A DNA stretch of 64,000 bases from QHXW01 sp035297145 (GCA_035297145.1 DATGZN010000014.1:54264-118263), one strand, 5' to 3'. Positions 55,717-64,000 are shown, counted from the first letter of the stretch. Numbers and translations: made by a program. The notes: generated by a model not told the origin, from the sequence alone.

Positions 55717-56889
55717 ATGGAAGCCGTTATTATCGATTGTCTTCGCACCGCCATCGGCAAAGCGCCGAAAGGAACCCTGCGCAACACCAGGCCGGATGAT
55801 CTGGCCGCGTATATCGTGCAGGCGTTGATGAAAAAGTACCCACAGGTCCAGGCTGGTGAAATCGACGACTTCATCCTCGGGTGTGCGTTTCCCGAGGGCG
55901 AGGCCGGCATGAACATGGCTCGGGCCGTAGTACTGCGGGCCGGGCTGCCGAACACGGTACCCGCCATGACCATTAATCGCTTCTGCTCGTCGGGGCTGCA
56001 AGCGATCGCCCTCGCCAGTGAGCGCATCCGCGCCGGATCGGCGGATATCATTCTGGCCGGGGGCGCAGAATCCATGAGCATGATCCCGATGACCGGGAAC
56101 AAACTCGCGCCCAATCCCTGGCTCGTCGACAACCTGCCGGAGACCTACATGGGCATGGGACTCACCGCCGAGTGCGTGCGCAACAAGTACGGCATCACGC
56201 GTGCAGATGCCGACCAGTTCGCCCTGCGCAGCCACCAGAAGGCCATCGCCGCGCAGGCGGCCGGCAAGTTCGACGAGGAAATCGTCCCGGTGGAAGTCGA
56301 AAGCACCGTTTTCAACGGGAAGCCGAAACGCGTGAAGGCTATCTACGGTAAAGATGAAGGGCCGCGCGCGGACACCTCGCTCGAAGCACTCGGGAAACTG
56401 AAGCCGGCATTCTCCACCGACGGTGTATCCACCGCCGGCAACTCATCGCAGACCAGCGACGGCGCGGCGGCTGCTATCGTCATGTCCGAGCGAAAAGCCA
56501 AAGAACTCGGACTCAAGCCGATGGTGCGCTTTGTCAGTTACGCCGTCGGGGCCGTTCCGCCAGAGATCATGGGGATCGGTCCAGTCGTCGCGATTCCCAA
56601 GGCGTTGAAGCTCGCGGGACTGAAACTCGACGACATCAATCTGATCGAGCTGAATGAAGCCTTCGCGGTTCAATCGCTGGCTGTCATTCGCGAGGCTGGT
56701 CTTGATCCCGAAAGGATCAACGTGAACGGCGGCGCTGTCGCTCTCGGCCACCCGCTGGGGTGCACCGGTGCGAAGTTGACCGCGACCATTCTGCGCGAAA
56801 TGCAGCGCCGCAATGCGCACTACGGCATGGTCTCGATGTGTATCGGCGGCGGGCAAGGGGCCGCCGGCATTTTCGAGAACTTGCAGTAA
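55717..56889 (+). CDS. Acetyl-CoA C-acyltransferase (thiolase, FadA-like)
   Basis: 390 residues, AAAGGAG about 8 bp before ATG 55717. Motifs: nucleophile Cys in NRFCSSGLQA (about residue 90), NEAFA (about 317), His in GGAVALGHPLGCTGA (about 350) and the second Cys in SMCIGGGQGAAGIF (about 380). It cleaves 3-ketoacyl-CoA and is the partner of the upstream fused enzyme. It is followed by a hairpin/heptad-repeat region before the ETF genes. Confidence 0.95.
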   Translation: MEAVIIDCLRTAIGKAPKGTLRNTRPDDLAAYIVQALMKKYPQVQAGEIDDFILGCAFPEGEAGMNMARAVVLRAGLPNTVPAMTINRFCSSGLQAIALASERIRAGSADIILAGGAESMSMIPMTGNKLAPNPWLVDNLPETYMGMGLTAECVRNKYGITRADADQFALRSHQKAIAAQAAGKFDEEIVPVEVESTVFNGKPKRVKAIYGKDEGPRADTSLEALGKLKPAFSTDGVSTAGNSSQTSDGAAAAIVMSERKAKELGLKPMVRFVSYAVGAVPPEIMGIGPVVAIPKALKLAGLKLDDINLIELNEAFAVQSLAVIREAGLDPERINVNGGAVALGHPLGCTGAKLTATILREMQRRNAHYGMVSMCIGGGQGAAGIFENLQ

Positions 56890-56991
56890 GGTGTCAGGTG
56901 CCAGGTGTCAGGTGTTAGCGGGCAGCAGGACCGCTGACACCTGACACAAGCCTGAAACCTAGCACCTAGAACCTAACACCTAGTACCTGGG
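56889..56991. repeat. Heptad repeat array with 16-bp inverted-repeat hairpin
   Basis: Four units AGGTGNN start at 56889, 56896, 56903 and 56910. After a short loop, five ACCT units at exact 7-bp spacing run from 56957 to 56991. GTGTCAGGTGTTAGCG (56905-56920) pairs with CGCTGACACCTGACAC (56932-56947) with a single T/G wobble, giving a strong hairpin in the transcript between thiolase and ETF beta. Such heptad arrays are a known kind of intergenic repeat in Acidobacteriota; the hairpin may stabilise or attenuate the mRNA. Confidence 0.75.
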
Positions 56992-57000
56992 CGGAGTCCT

Positions 57001-57771
57001 ATGAAAATCATCGTTTCCATCAAAGAAGTCCCCGTTCGAGATTCCCAGCTTCGTATCGCGGCGGATGGGCGCTGGATCGAGGATGGCGATCTCAGCTATG
57101 AAATGAACGAGCCTGACGCCTATGCGCTCGAAGAAGCGCTGCAATTGAAAGAGAAGCACGGCGGAGAGGTGATTGCGCTGTGTGCCGGGCCGGCTAGCGG
57201 GGCTCGAACAATTCGCGAAGCACTTGCCAAAGGCGCCGACCGTGCCTTGCACATTGAGGACGAGCATATCTCGTCGTGGAACACGCTCGGCTTGGCGCAT
57301 CTGCTGGCGAAGGCTGTTGCTCCCGAGAAGCCTGATCTCATCCTGACCGGGCTCCAGTCCGACGATTTAGGCTATGGGCAGACCGGTGTTGTGATGGCCG
57401 AGATCCTCGGACTTCCGCACGCCACCATCGTCATGGCGGCCGAGGTGCTCGGTGGAAAGATCCGTGTGAAGCGCGAGCTCGAAAGCGGCTGGTTCCAGAA
57501 CATCGAAATGCCCCTGCCGGCGGTCCTGACCATCCAATCCGGTATCAACAAGCTGCGCTACGCGACCCTGATGGGTATCAAGAAAGCCAAGACCAAAGAG
57601 CTGAAGCGGCTGGGGGCCGCTGACCTCGGCGTGGCGCCTTCTCCAACCGCGACTATCGAACACGTGTATCTGCCGCGGAAAGCAAAACAGACGCAGATGA
57701 TCGAGGGCAGCGCCAGAGAAGCCGCGGCCAAGCTTATCGAGAAGCTGAGATTCGAGGTGCGAGTCATATGA
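57001..57771 (+). CDS. etfB: Electron transfer flavoprotein subunit beta
   Basis: 256 residues with the ETF beta text: MKIIVSIKEVPVRDSQLRI at the start, YEMNEPDAYALEEALQLKE, then the AMP-site region GLQSDDLGYGQTG (about 118) and LPAVLTIQSGINKLRYATL (about 175). It pairs with the alpha subunit, whose ATG overlaps its stop (ATGA). The ETF passes electrons from acyl-CoA dehydrogenases to the quinone pool. The start lies directly after the heptad repeats; no canonical Shine-Dalgarno apart from GGCGGAG. Confidence 0.95.
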   Translation: MKIIVSIKEVPVRDSQLRIAADGRWIEDGDLSYEMNEPDAYALEEALQLKEKHGGEVIALCAGPASGARTIREALAKGADRALHIEDEHISSWNTLGLAHLLAKAVAPEKPDLILTGLQSDDLGYGQTGVVMAEILGLPHATIVMAAEVLGGKIRVKRELESGWFQNIEMPLPAVLTIQSGINKLRYATLMGIKKAKTKELKRLGAADLGVAPSPTATIEHVYLPRKAKQTQMIEGSAREAAAKLIEKLRFEVRVI

Positions 57772-58757
57772 GCGAGTCCGTACTGGTAATCATGGAGCAG
57801 CGCGGCGGCGAGTGGAATCGCATGTCGTTTGAAACGCTGGCGGCGGGCCAGCGGCTGGCTGCCGAGCTGGGGCACACGGTGTCGGCCGCAATTCCGGGAA
57901 GAGAAATCGCGAGGCTCGCGAGTGAATTGGCAGCGAAGAAGCTCGATCGCGTATATGCCGTCGAGCACGAGCTGCTGGGCGACTACACAGCCGACGGATA
58001 TACCGCGGCGCTCGAGCAACTCGTCCGCAAGGTGCAGCCATCATTCGTCCTCTTTCCGCACACGTATCAAGTTCGCGATCTAGCTCCGAAGCTCGCGACA
58101 CGCTTCAACCAGGCGCTGATCGGCGATGTCATCGGCATGCGCAACGAGAATGGGCCTGTGTTCGTGCGGCAGCTCTTTCAGGGCAAGCTAAACGCCGATG
58201 TGAAGCCCGGCGGACCGGCGCCGTATTTCGTTTCCATCCAGGCCGGCGCGTTCAACGCCGAAAATGTCGAAGCAGGCGCCGCCAGCGTGGAAACCTTCAC
58301 GCCGGAAATCGCCGCATCCAACATCCGCCAGCGCCCAGAAGCTCCGTTCCGCGAATCGTCCGGTGCTGTGGATCTGACGGCGGCGGAGATTATCGTCTCC
58401 GTCGGCCGCGGAATCAAAGAGAAGGACAACATTCCGATAGTCGAGGAGCTGGCCAAAGCGCTGGGCGGCGAACTCGCGGCCACGCGGCCCGTCTGCGACA
58501 GCGGTTGGTTGCCGATCGCGCGCCAGGTGGGCAGCTCGGGGCAGACGGTGGCTCCGAAGGTTTATATCGCGGTGGGGATTTCCGGCGCGATCCAGCACTT
58601 GCTCGGCATGAAAGGTAGTAAGACCATCGTGGCCATCAACAAGGACGCCAACGCGCCGATCTTCGAAGTTGCGGATTACGGCATCGTCGGCGATCTGTTC
58701 GAGGTGGTGCCGGCGATGGTGGAGGAATTGAAGCACTCGTTAGTTCTACAGCGCTGA
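57768..58757 (+). CDS. etfA: Electron transfer flavoprotein subunit alpha
   Basis: 329 residues, overlapping etfB by 4 bp. The C-terminal FAD domain is clear: SVGRGIKEKDN (about 206), RPVCDSGWLPIARQVGSSGQ (about 242), VAPKVYIAVGISGAIQHLLGM and INKDANAPIFEVADYGIVGD near the end. It functions with etfB in beta-oxidation electron transfer. The gap to the acyl-CoA ligase gene is 67 bp. Confidence 0.95.
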   Translation: MSESVLVIMEQRGGEWNRMSFETLAAGQRLAAELGHTVSAAIPGREIARLASELAAKKLDRVYAVEHELLGDYTADGYTAALEQLVRKVQPSFVLFPHTYQVRDLAPKLATRFNQALIGDVIGMRNENGPVFVRQLFQGKLNADVKPGGPAPYFVSIQAGAFNAENVEAGAASVETFTPEIAASNIRQRPEAPFRESSGAVDLTAAEIIVSVGRGIKEKDNIPIVEELAKALGGELAATRPVCDSGWLPIARQVGSSGQTVAPKVYIAVGISGAIQHLLGMKGSKTIVAINKDANAPIFEVADYGIVGDLFEVVPAMVEELKHSLVLQR

Positions 58758-58824
58758 CTGCCGAAGCCGCCTCTGTCGCCCGCGGACGGCAGCGGCGCAT
58801 CAGTACTCATCGTTAGGAGGCGTT

Positions 58825-60438
58825 ATGAACGTCCCGCTTACGCCCGTCCGTTTCCTTCGTTACGCAAAAGAGCAATACCCCGATAACACCGCCGTCGTCT
58901 GTGGCGATCAACGTTTCACTTATGCGCAGTTTGCGGACCGTGTGTCGCGGCTGGCTGGTGCACTGCGCGCGCGCGGAGTGAAGCCTGGCGATCGCGTCGC
59001 GTTCCTTAGCCCCAATTGCCACCGGCTGCTGGAAGCCTACTACGGCGTCGTGGAAGCGGGCGCAGTCCTGCTCCCGTTGAACATCCGGCTCTCGCCTGGC
59101 GAACTGGCGTACATCCTGAATGACTCCGGGGCGACGGTCCTGTTCCTCGATCAGATCTTCGTGCCTCTGGTGGACGCCTTCCGTAAAAGCGTCGCCACGA
59201 TAAAAAGTTTCTTCCTGCTCAATGGAACGCCGCAATCCAGTTGGTTATCTGGTGAAACCTATGAAGATCTGCTGGCATCAGCCGAGCCGTGCTGCGACGA
59301 TCTCACCGAGTTCGATGAAGACTCGTTGGCCGAACTTTTTTACACCAGCGGCACCAGCGCTACTCCGAAAGGAGTGATGCTGACGCATCGCAATATTTAC
59401 TTGCACGCTCTGGACGTCGCGCTTGGTTTCAATGTCCCTCTCCAGGACAACCATCTGCACACCATCCCCCTGTTTCACGCCAACGGCTGGGGAGCCGCAC
59501 ATTTCATCACGCTGATGGGCGGCAAGCACGTCATGGTGCGCGCGTTCGAGCCGCCGGAGGTCTTTCGCCTGATCGCGCGCGAACGGGTGAACTCCTGTTT
59601 CGTGGTGCCGGTCATGGCGGCGGCGCTGGTGCATTCTCCGGAACGCCACGAATACGAATTGAGCAGCCTCCAGTGGATCGTCCTCGGCGGCGCAGCCTCC
59701 GCTCCCACGCTGGTGCGCGAAGTGGAGGAGAAGCTCGGGTGTCATTGCTTCACCGGCTACGGCCTGACCGAGACGTCACCGGTACTGGCGATTTCCCGCC
59801 ATCGTCCCGATCGCGTGCACTTCAACGAAGCAGGAGATCCCTACGAGCGCCTGGCCATGACCGGATACGCCATCCCGGGCGTCGAGCTTCGCATCGTGGA
59901 CGCTAACGATGTGGACGTGCCGCGCGATGGACGCACCATCGGCGAAATCGTCACACGTTGCAATGGCGGCATGCAAGGCTACTGGCGGCAGGAGGAACTG
60001 AGTGCGGAGACGCTGCGCGGAGGCTGGCTGCACACCGGGGACATGGCCACCATCGATGAACACGGCTACGTGCTGATCGCGGATCGCAAGAAGGACATCA
60101 TCATCAGCGGCGGAGAAAACATTTCTTCGCTCGAACTGGAGAAGACGCTGGTGGCCCATCCCATGGTCTACGATGCCGCCGTTATTCCGATTCCCGACGA
60201 AAAGTGGGGCGAGGTTCCCAAAGCATTTGTTGTCTTGAAACCCGGCGAAGAGGCCACCGAGTTGGAGTTGATCGAGTTCTGCCGCGCGCGCCTGGCGCAC
60301 TATAAGACGCCCCGCTCAGTGGAGTTCGTCCAAACCCTGCCGAGAAACGCGACCGGCAAGACCTTGAAAGGAGAGTTGCGCAAGAAGTATTGGGCTGCGC
60401 GCGAAAGCCCGCAAGCGGCGCTGGCAGCACAGGCCTGA
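58825..60438 (+). CDS. Long-chain fatty-acid/acyl-CoA ligase (FadD-like)
   Basis: 537 residues; ATG 58825 with GGAGG 6 bp upstream. ANL-superfamily motifs: YTSGTSATPKGVMLTHRN (about 172), GYGLTETSPV (about 311), TGDMATIDEHGY (about 405), DRKKDIIISGGENISSLELE, and the catalytic Lys in RNATGKTLKGEL (about 515). It activates fatty acids to CoA esters for the upstream pathway. Medium- versus long-chain preference cannot be read. Last gene of the beta-oxidation set. Confidence 0.92.
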   Translation: MNVPLTPVRFLRYAKEQYPDNTAVVCGDQRFTYAQFADRVSRLAGALRARGVKPGDRVAFLSPNCHRLLEAYYGVVEAGAVLLPLNIRLSPGELAYILNDSGATVLFLDQIFVPLVDAFRKSVATIKSFFLLNGTPQSSWLSGETYEDLLASAEPCCDDLTEFDEDSLAELFYTSGTSATPKGVMLTHRNIYLHALDVALGFNVPLQDNHLHTIPLFHANGWGAAHFITLMGGKHVMVRAFEPPEVFRLIARERVNSCFVVPVMAAALVHSPERHEYELSSLQWIVLGGAASAPTLVREVEEKLGCHCFTGYGLTETSPVLAISRHRPDRVHFNEAGDPYERLAMTGYAIPGVELRIVDANDVDVPRDGRTIGEIVTRCNGGMQGYWRQEELSAETLRGGWLHTGDMATIDEHGYVLIADRKKDIIISGGENISSLELEKTLVAHPMVYDAAVIPIPDEKWGEVPKAFVVLKPGEEATELELIEFCRARLAHYKTPRSVEFVQTLPRNATGKTLKGELRKKYWAARESPQAALAAQA

Positions 60439-60551
60439 ACGCGGAACGAAATCGGGCTGCCACGAGCCTCAGAACCTGCTATGATGTCGCGCGGGGGGGG
60501 AAAAAAGGCTTGGGCTCCTTGGGGGATGAGTGAGCCGCAGGGAGTCGGAGG

Positions 60552-61763
60552 ATGGAAAACGCGCTTGGTTTAGTCATGACGGGCGGGGGCGCCCGCGGAG
60601 CTTATCAGGCCGGTGTGCTGAAACGCATCGGCGAAATCAAACGGGTTCAATCACAAGGGAATCCTTTTCCGATCATCGGCGGAACTTCCGCCGGAGCCAT
60701 CAACGGTTCCGCTCTGGCCACGGGCAGCGATGATTTCTCCCGCGTCACCAAAGTAGTCGCGGAACTTTGGGCGAACCTCACGCCTTCCGACATCTTTCGC
60801 TGTGATGTCCTGACACAAGCCCACAACTCTCTCACCTGGATCATCGATCTCTCCTTTGGCGGAGTTCTCGGAGGAGGTCACGCGCACTCTCTATTGGACG
60901 CGACCCCCCTTAGGCGTTTTCTCAGCAAACACCTCGATTGCAACCGGATTCAGGACAATATCAAGCGCGGACATCTGTACGCGCTCGCGATTTCCGCGAC
61001 CAACTATACTTCTGGCAAGAGCTACCTCTTCATTCAGGGAGCGAAAGGCCATCCGATGTGGAACCGGAGCCGGCGCGTGACGCTCGCCACCAAGATTACG
61101 GTCGATCATATTTGTGCGTCGGCTGCGATTCCCTTGGTCTTTCCGCCCGTGAAACTCGAGACCCCTCGAGGGACGGCTTTCTTCGGCGACGGATGCGTGC
61201 GCCTGCAACAGCCTCTCAGTCCGATTATTCGTTTAGGGGCGGAACGAGTTTTCGCGATCGGCGTCCGCTGTGAAACCAGCGAGCACCAGGAAGACGAGGT
61301 GGGTGAAGGCAACCCGTCCTTGGCGCAAGTGCTGGGAACTCTCTTTAACGTGATGTTTCTCGATCACCTGGCCTCCGACATCGAGCATCTGGAGCGCTTG
61401 AACCAGCTTCTCGAGAGCGGACAAATCAGCCCACCTGATGGGAATGGGAGCGAACGGATGCGGCCCTTGGCGTCATTCGTCATTACGCCTTCGGTCGACT
61501 TATCCCAGTTAGCGGACCAACACCGCAAAGACATGCCCTATCTCATCCAGTACTTTGTTAATAGTCTGGGACGAGACGCAACGTCCTGCGCCGATCTCAT
61601 GAGTTACTTACTCTTTACTTCGAAGTACACAACGGACCTTATTGAGGTTGGCTACAACGACGCTAGTGATCGAATCGATGAGATCGAGGATTTTCTCTTC
61701 TCTGATGACACGAAGCCGCGGAAGACGAAATCCAAATCGCCGCGGAGCCGCGTGACGGCCTAA
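60552..61763 (+). CDS. Patatin-like phospholipase
   Basis: 403 residues, ATG 60552 with GGAG a few bases upstream. It has the oxyanion motif TGGGARGAYQ (about 10-19), nucleophile Ser 46 in GGTSAGAI and a DGC motif (FFGDGCVR, about 215) supplying the catalytic Asp, so the Ser-Asp dyad is intact. A basic Lys/Arg-rich tail (PRKTKSKSPRSR) ends the protein. It hydrolyses membrane lipids or acyl esters; there is no signal peptide. A G8A6 homopolymer run lies about 50 bp upstream. Confidence 0.9.
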   Translation: MENALGLVMTGGGARGAYQAGVLKRIGEIKRVQSQGNPFPIIGGTSAGAINGSALATGSDDFSRVTKVVAELWANLTPSDIFRCDVLTQAHNSLTWIIDLSFGGVLGGGHAHSLLDATPLRRFLSKHLDCNRIQDNIKRGHLYALAISATNYTSGKSYLFIQGAKGHPMWNRSRRVTLATKITVDHICASAAIPLVFPPVKLETPRGTAFFGDGCVRLQQPLSPIIRLGAERVFAIGVRCETSEHQEDEVGEGNPSLAQVLGTLFNVMFLDHLASDIEHLERLNQLLESGQISPPDGNGSERMRPLASFVITPSVDLSQLADQHRKDMPYLIQYFVNSLGRDATSCADLMSYLLFTSKYTTDLIEVGYNDASDRIDEIEDFLFSDDTKPRKTKSKSPRSRVTA

Positions 61764-61889
61764 GAGGGCGGCACAGTTGCGCTGAACTCTCATGATCTTG
61801 CTCTAATCAACCACGATATTACAAGGCGCTCCAGCCCTATGGAGTTTCCACGGCCGGCACCGATGTACAAATAGGAGCCTTAGGTCGCT

Positions 61890-62170
61890 GTGCGCTTGCC
61901 CACGAGCCTCCATGTCCCCACGTGTGTTCGCGCCATCCCAGTGATTGCGCTAGCGTGGTTCGCCATCGGAAAACCATATGCCGCTCCAGCCGTGCTCACG
62001 TATGCGGCGGAAGTTCGTGCCCTGTCCCCAGCAGAAACCGCTCAGCGAATTCCCGTACACCTTGCAAGGGGTGGTTACGTATTACGACCAGAACCGAAGT
62101 GATATGTTCATCCAGGACGCAACGGCCGGAATTTATGTTAAAGCCGAGAGACTCCTGAATATACGGCAGG
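61890..62170 (+). pseudogene. Frameshifted N-terminus of an acidobacterial hybrid sensor kinase
   Basis: The first frame reads a signal-like leader and then AAEVRALSPAETAQRIPVHL; near 62065 the homology shifts frame and continues LQGVVTYYDQNRSDMFIQDATAGIYV until about 62170, after which it is lost. This matches the periplasmic start of large acidobacterial two-component hybrid kinases (VRALSPxEAxxxxPVxLRGVVTYYD...FVQDATAGIYV, as I recall them). Both the frameshift and the lost downstream part show it is dead. A response-regulator tail lies 1.7 kb downstream at 63852. Confidence 0.65.
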
Positions 62171-62263
62171 GGCAAAAGCGTCAATCGTGGCGGAACCACG
62201 AATACAAGTGCTTGGGCTGGCTCTTGGCGCCTGTCTGAAAATGCGCCCCTTTATCAGCGGTCC

Positions 62264-62299
62264 TATCCGATTGGATAGCCCACTGAGCAAATCGGATAG
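62264..62299. promoter_or_regulatory. TATC-CGATTG-GATA palindrome plus inverted half site
   Basis: Fourth copy of the TATC-N6-GATA motif (62264-62277). CTATCCGATT (62263-62272) is also perfectly repeated in inverse as AATCGGATAG at 62290-62299. It lies about 200 bp before the 453-aa gene, as copy three lies before vgrG. Confidence 0.4.
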
Positions 62300-62442
62300 A
62301 TGGACGGAGTTTTCCGCGGGGAGAATGATTGCATTGCACGGCATTTTCTGATGATTCGATTCCAGATGACGTTTCCAACCAGCCTGAGCACACAGTCGAC
62401 GTAGCGGCACCGCGATTGCTCTACGGAAACTCGACTTCTCAA

Positions 62443-62460
62443 GCGGCCTGCCGAGGCCGC
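62443..62460 (+). promoter_or_regulatory. Short GC hairpin before the 453-aa gene
   Basis: GCGGCCT and AGGCCGC form a perfect 7-bp stem with loop GCCG, 28 bp before ATG 62488 and just upstream of its GGAGG. There is no T-run, so it is not a standard terminator. Together with the palindromes at 62264-62299 this is all I see in the gap 62171-62487. Confidence 0.3.
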
Positions 62461-62487
62461 CGCGTGAACAATCGGAGGTAAACAAAC

Positions 62488-63849
62488 ATGCCCTCAGAAA
62501 TCGACACGGTTTTGCAGCAAGCTAAGAGCGTACTGGTGCGCCTCGACTTTGAGATGGCGCAGTTCAAAACCGACAAACTCAACTACGACAAAAACGTCCA
62601 GGACAGCACCCAACTTCTCCAGCAAATCACTGATTCCGCGCCTGCGCTGATAAACATCGCGACGTTCCGGAAAATGGTGATCAGCGTCAAAGGCGCGTAT
62701 CGGGCGAACGCAATCAATCTCGAGGAATCGGCCGAGATGGCTGACGATACGGCGGGCAAGAGCCGGGCCCTCGCGGTGCTGTATGGGTGCGTGATGCTGA
62801 GCAAGATCATGGACATCATCGCGGCGATGACGGGAACGGGCAAGTGGATCACGTCGGCGAAAACCGCCGTGGTCGACGAGGTGGAGTCTTTGCAGAAGCA
62901 GGATAAGGTGCTCTATGGGGCCCAATCAACCAATCTGATGCTGCTTGGCGATATTGCACAGAAAGACCTGCTTGGCGGGACGGCAAAGAACATGATCAAG
63001 CTGGCGGGGGATCTGCAGGGGATTCTAAACGCGTTCATCGAATTGGTGAAGGCCGGCCGGAACCTGATCAACGCCCCAGAAAGCCTGAATAAGGTCAAGG
63101 CCGACCTCGATCGGTGGTCGATCCAGATCGAATCCCTGGTCAGCGACGGACTGAATGTCCTGCAACGCCTGACCAAGCTCTATGACGAATACCTCATCTT
63201 GGCCAAAAAGATGCCGAAGGTGCCGACACCGAAAGTCATCCCGGCAGCCGACTGGTGGGGCGATCCCCGGTACCAGATGAGAATGACCGACTATTTCGCG
63301 GCGGTCAAAGCGGGCATCGACGCAATCAAGAACCTGCATCTCGCCTTCGTTTCGTTCATGCAGATGCGGGCAGATGCGGCGGCAGCTGCCGAAGCGCGCG
63401 GGCTGGCTAAGAACCAGATGACGCCGCAAGGAACAGGCGGCATTCCGTTCGAGCTCGACATGCGCGCCTGGGTGGGGCTGACGGACGCCGATCTGATCAG
63501 CGCAATCCACTTCGTCAATTCCGCACCAGACGCCGCGAGGCTCAACGACGATTTGCGGATTCTGGCGCGTCAATTCACACAGAAGGCCGAGACTATGCGG
63601 ATGTCGGTGGCGAACACCAAGTCACGCCTTCAGCCGGCGCTCGATCAGGTGACGGTCTCGGCGGCGCGCCTGAGGGCGACGGACACGGAGCTGGCGGCGT
63701 TGCGCGAGCGCGTGGCAAAGTTCGCCTTCCAAATTGAAGGCATCAACAAGCGGAACAGCGATTCCGAAAACATGCGCGCTGCCACCTTCGCCGGCTACAT
63801 CGACATGGAACGGCGCAAGATTGCCGAAGCTCTGGCGTCGAAGAACTGA
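62488..63849 (+). CDS. Helical protein of unknown function, possible alpha-pore-forming toxin-like
   Basis: 453 residues, ATG 62488 with GGAGG 8 bp upstream. I do not recognise the family. It is almost entirely helical: long amphipathic helices at 1-95, 150-240 and 355-453, and moderately hydrophobic segments at about 90-125 (ALAVLYGCVMLSKIMDIIAAM) and 290-315 (GIDAIKNLHLAFVSFMQM). A small Trp-containing insert lies around 255-270 (ADWWGDPRYQMRM). Long coiled coils with a central hydrophobic hairpin are the layout of ClyA/Hbl/XaxA-like pore formers, but no diagnostic motif is seen, so this is only a structural analogy. There is no signal peptide. It is inserted between kinase remnants and shares an upstream palindrome with vgrG. 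Confidence 0.7.
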   Translation: MPSEIDTVLQQAKSVLVRLDFEMAQFKTDKLNYDKNVQDSTQLLQQITDSAPALINIATFRKMVISVKGAYRANAINLEESAEMADDTAGKSRALAVLYGCVMLSKIMDIIAAMTGTGKWITSAKTAVVDEVESLQKQDKVLYGAQSTNLMLLGDIAQKDLLGGTAKNMIKLAGDLQGILNAFIELVKAGRNLINAPESLNKVKADLDRWSIQIESLVSDGLNVLQRLTKLYDEYLILAKKMPKVPTPKVIPAADWWGDPRYQMRMTDYFAAVKAGIDAIKNLHLAFVSFMQMRADAAAAAEARGLAKNQMTPQGTGGIPFELDMRAWVGLTDADLISAIHFVNSAPDAARLNDDLRILARQFTQKAETMRMSVANTKSRLQPALDQVTVSAARLRATDTELAALRERVAKFAFQIEGINKRNSDSENMRAATFAGYIDMERRKIAEALASKN

Positions 63850-63851
63850 GT

Positions 63852-63956
63852 CAGGGCCAATGCCTTGACGCGGGCATGAACGGCTATGTCACGAAGCCGA
63901 TCAGAGCCCAACAGCTGTGCAACATCATCGATCGGCTCGTGAAAGCTCCCCAGTAG
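63852..63956 (+). pseudogene. C-terminal remnant of a response-regulator receiver domain
   Basis: 34 codons read CLDAGMNGYVTKPIRAQQLC and on to a stop. This is the classical end of a receiver domain (AGMxGYxxKP, with the conserved Lys-Pro cis-peptide pair) as found at the end of hybrid histidine kinases. It has no start of its own and follows the 453-aa gene in a different frame. It is probably the 3' piece of the kinase gene whose 5' piece is at 61890. Confidence 0.7.
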
Positions 63957-64000
63957 CTGACCCAGTTCACGAGCACACGTTCCTCGATTCGTCGTGTATG

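Noticed and set aside
56889..56991. Possible CRISPR array
   Set aside because: The unit is only 7 bp with no spacers and no cas genes nearby; it is a heptad repeat.

Overview
The window looks like chromosomal DNA of an Acidobacteriota member (Bryobacterales/Solibacter-like is my best guess). The evidence is an ADOP-type orphan FtsX permease, a DUF1501 protein, a hybrid-kinase remnant of acidobacterial style, high GC and heptad repeats of a kind I associate with that phylum. This is an inference from gene content; no rRNA or other phylogenetic marker is present.

Layout. 1-5703: carbohydrate/sugar-acid type metabolism (partial DUF1501, enolase-superfamily dehydratase, then on the minus strand a three-gene run of SelA-like PLP enzyme, D-2-hydroxyacid dehydrogenase and ThDP enzyme). 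5891-9048: DEAD-box helicase and ABC-F ATPase. 9199-11280: an unrecognised 693-aa protein, followed by a degraded AAA+ fragment.

12019-42175: the centrepiece, a hybrid NRPS/PKS gene cluster. Three collinear giant genes give loading A-KR-T (split pseudo-Asub), then C-A(beta-Ala-like code)-T-C-A-T-KS-(no AT)-KR-T, then docking-C-A-T-E-C-A(Phe-like code)-T-E followed by a beta-lactamase/PBP-type serine hydrolase plus a lipocalin-like tail fused in cis. Downstream are a CmlA-type diiron beta-hydroxylase, a fold-type-I aminotransferase, an MbtH protein and a divergent SyrD/PvdE-type cyclic-peptide exporter. The predicted product is a six-unit peptide-polyketide: alpha-hydroxy acid, beta-alanine, amino acid, a C2 unit making a statine-like gamma-amino-beta-hydroxy acid, then two D-amino acids. 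It is probably released, and possibly macrocyclised, by the fused PBP-type domain.

42656-48848: a tRNA-Pro, a pilin remnant and several palindromes, then a VgrG island (VgrG with hydrophobic C-terminal extension, repeat protein, DUF6931-like protein, PAAR, C39-like peptidase with zinc ribbon). 49022-51484: ADOP permease. 52029-60438: fatty-acid beta-oxidation block (SDR with altered catalytic motif, fused HAD/ECH, thiolase, ETF beta and alpha, acyl-CoA ligase) with two structured leaders. 60552-61763: patatin. 61890-63956: remnants of a hybrid histidine kinase on both sides of a 453-aa helical protein, whose upstream region carries the same TATC-N6-GATA palindrome found upstream of vgrG.
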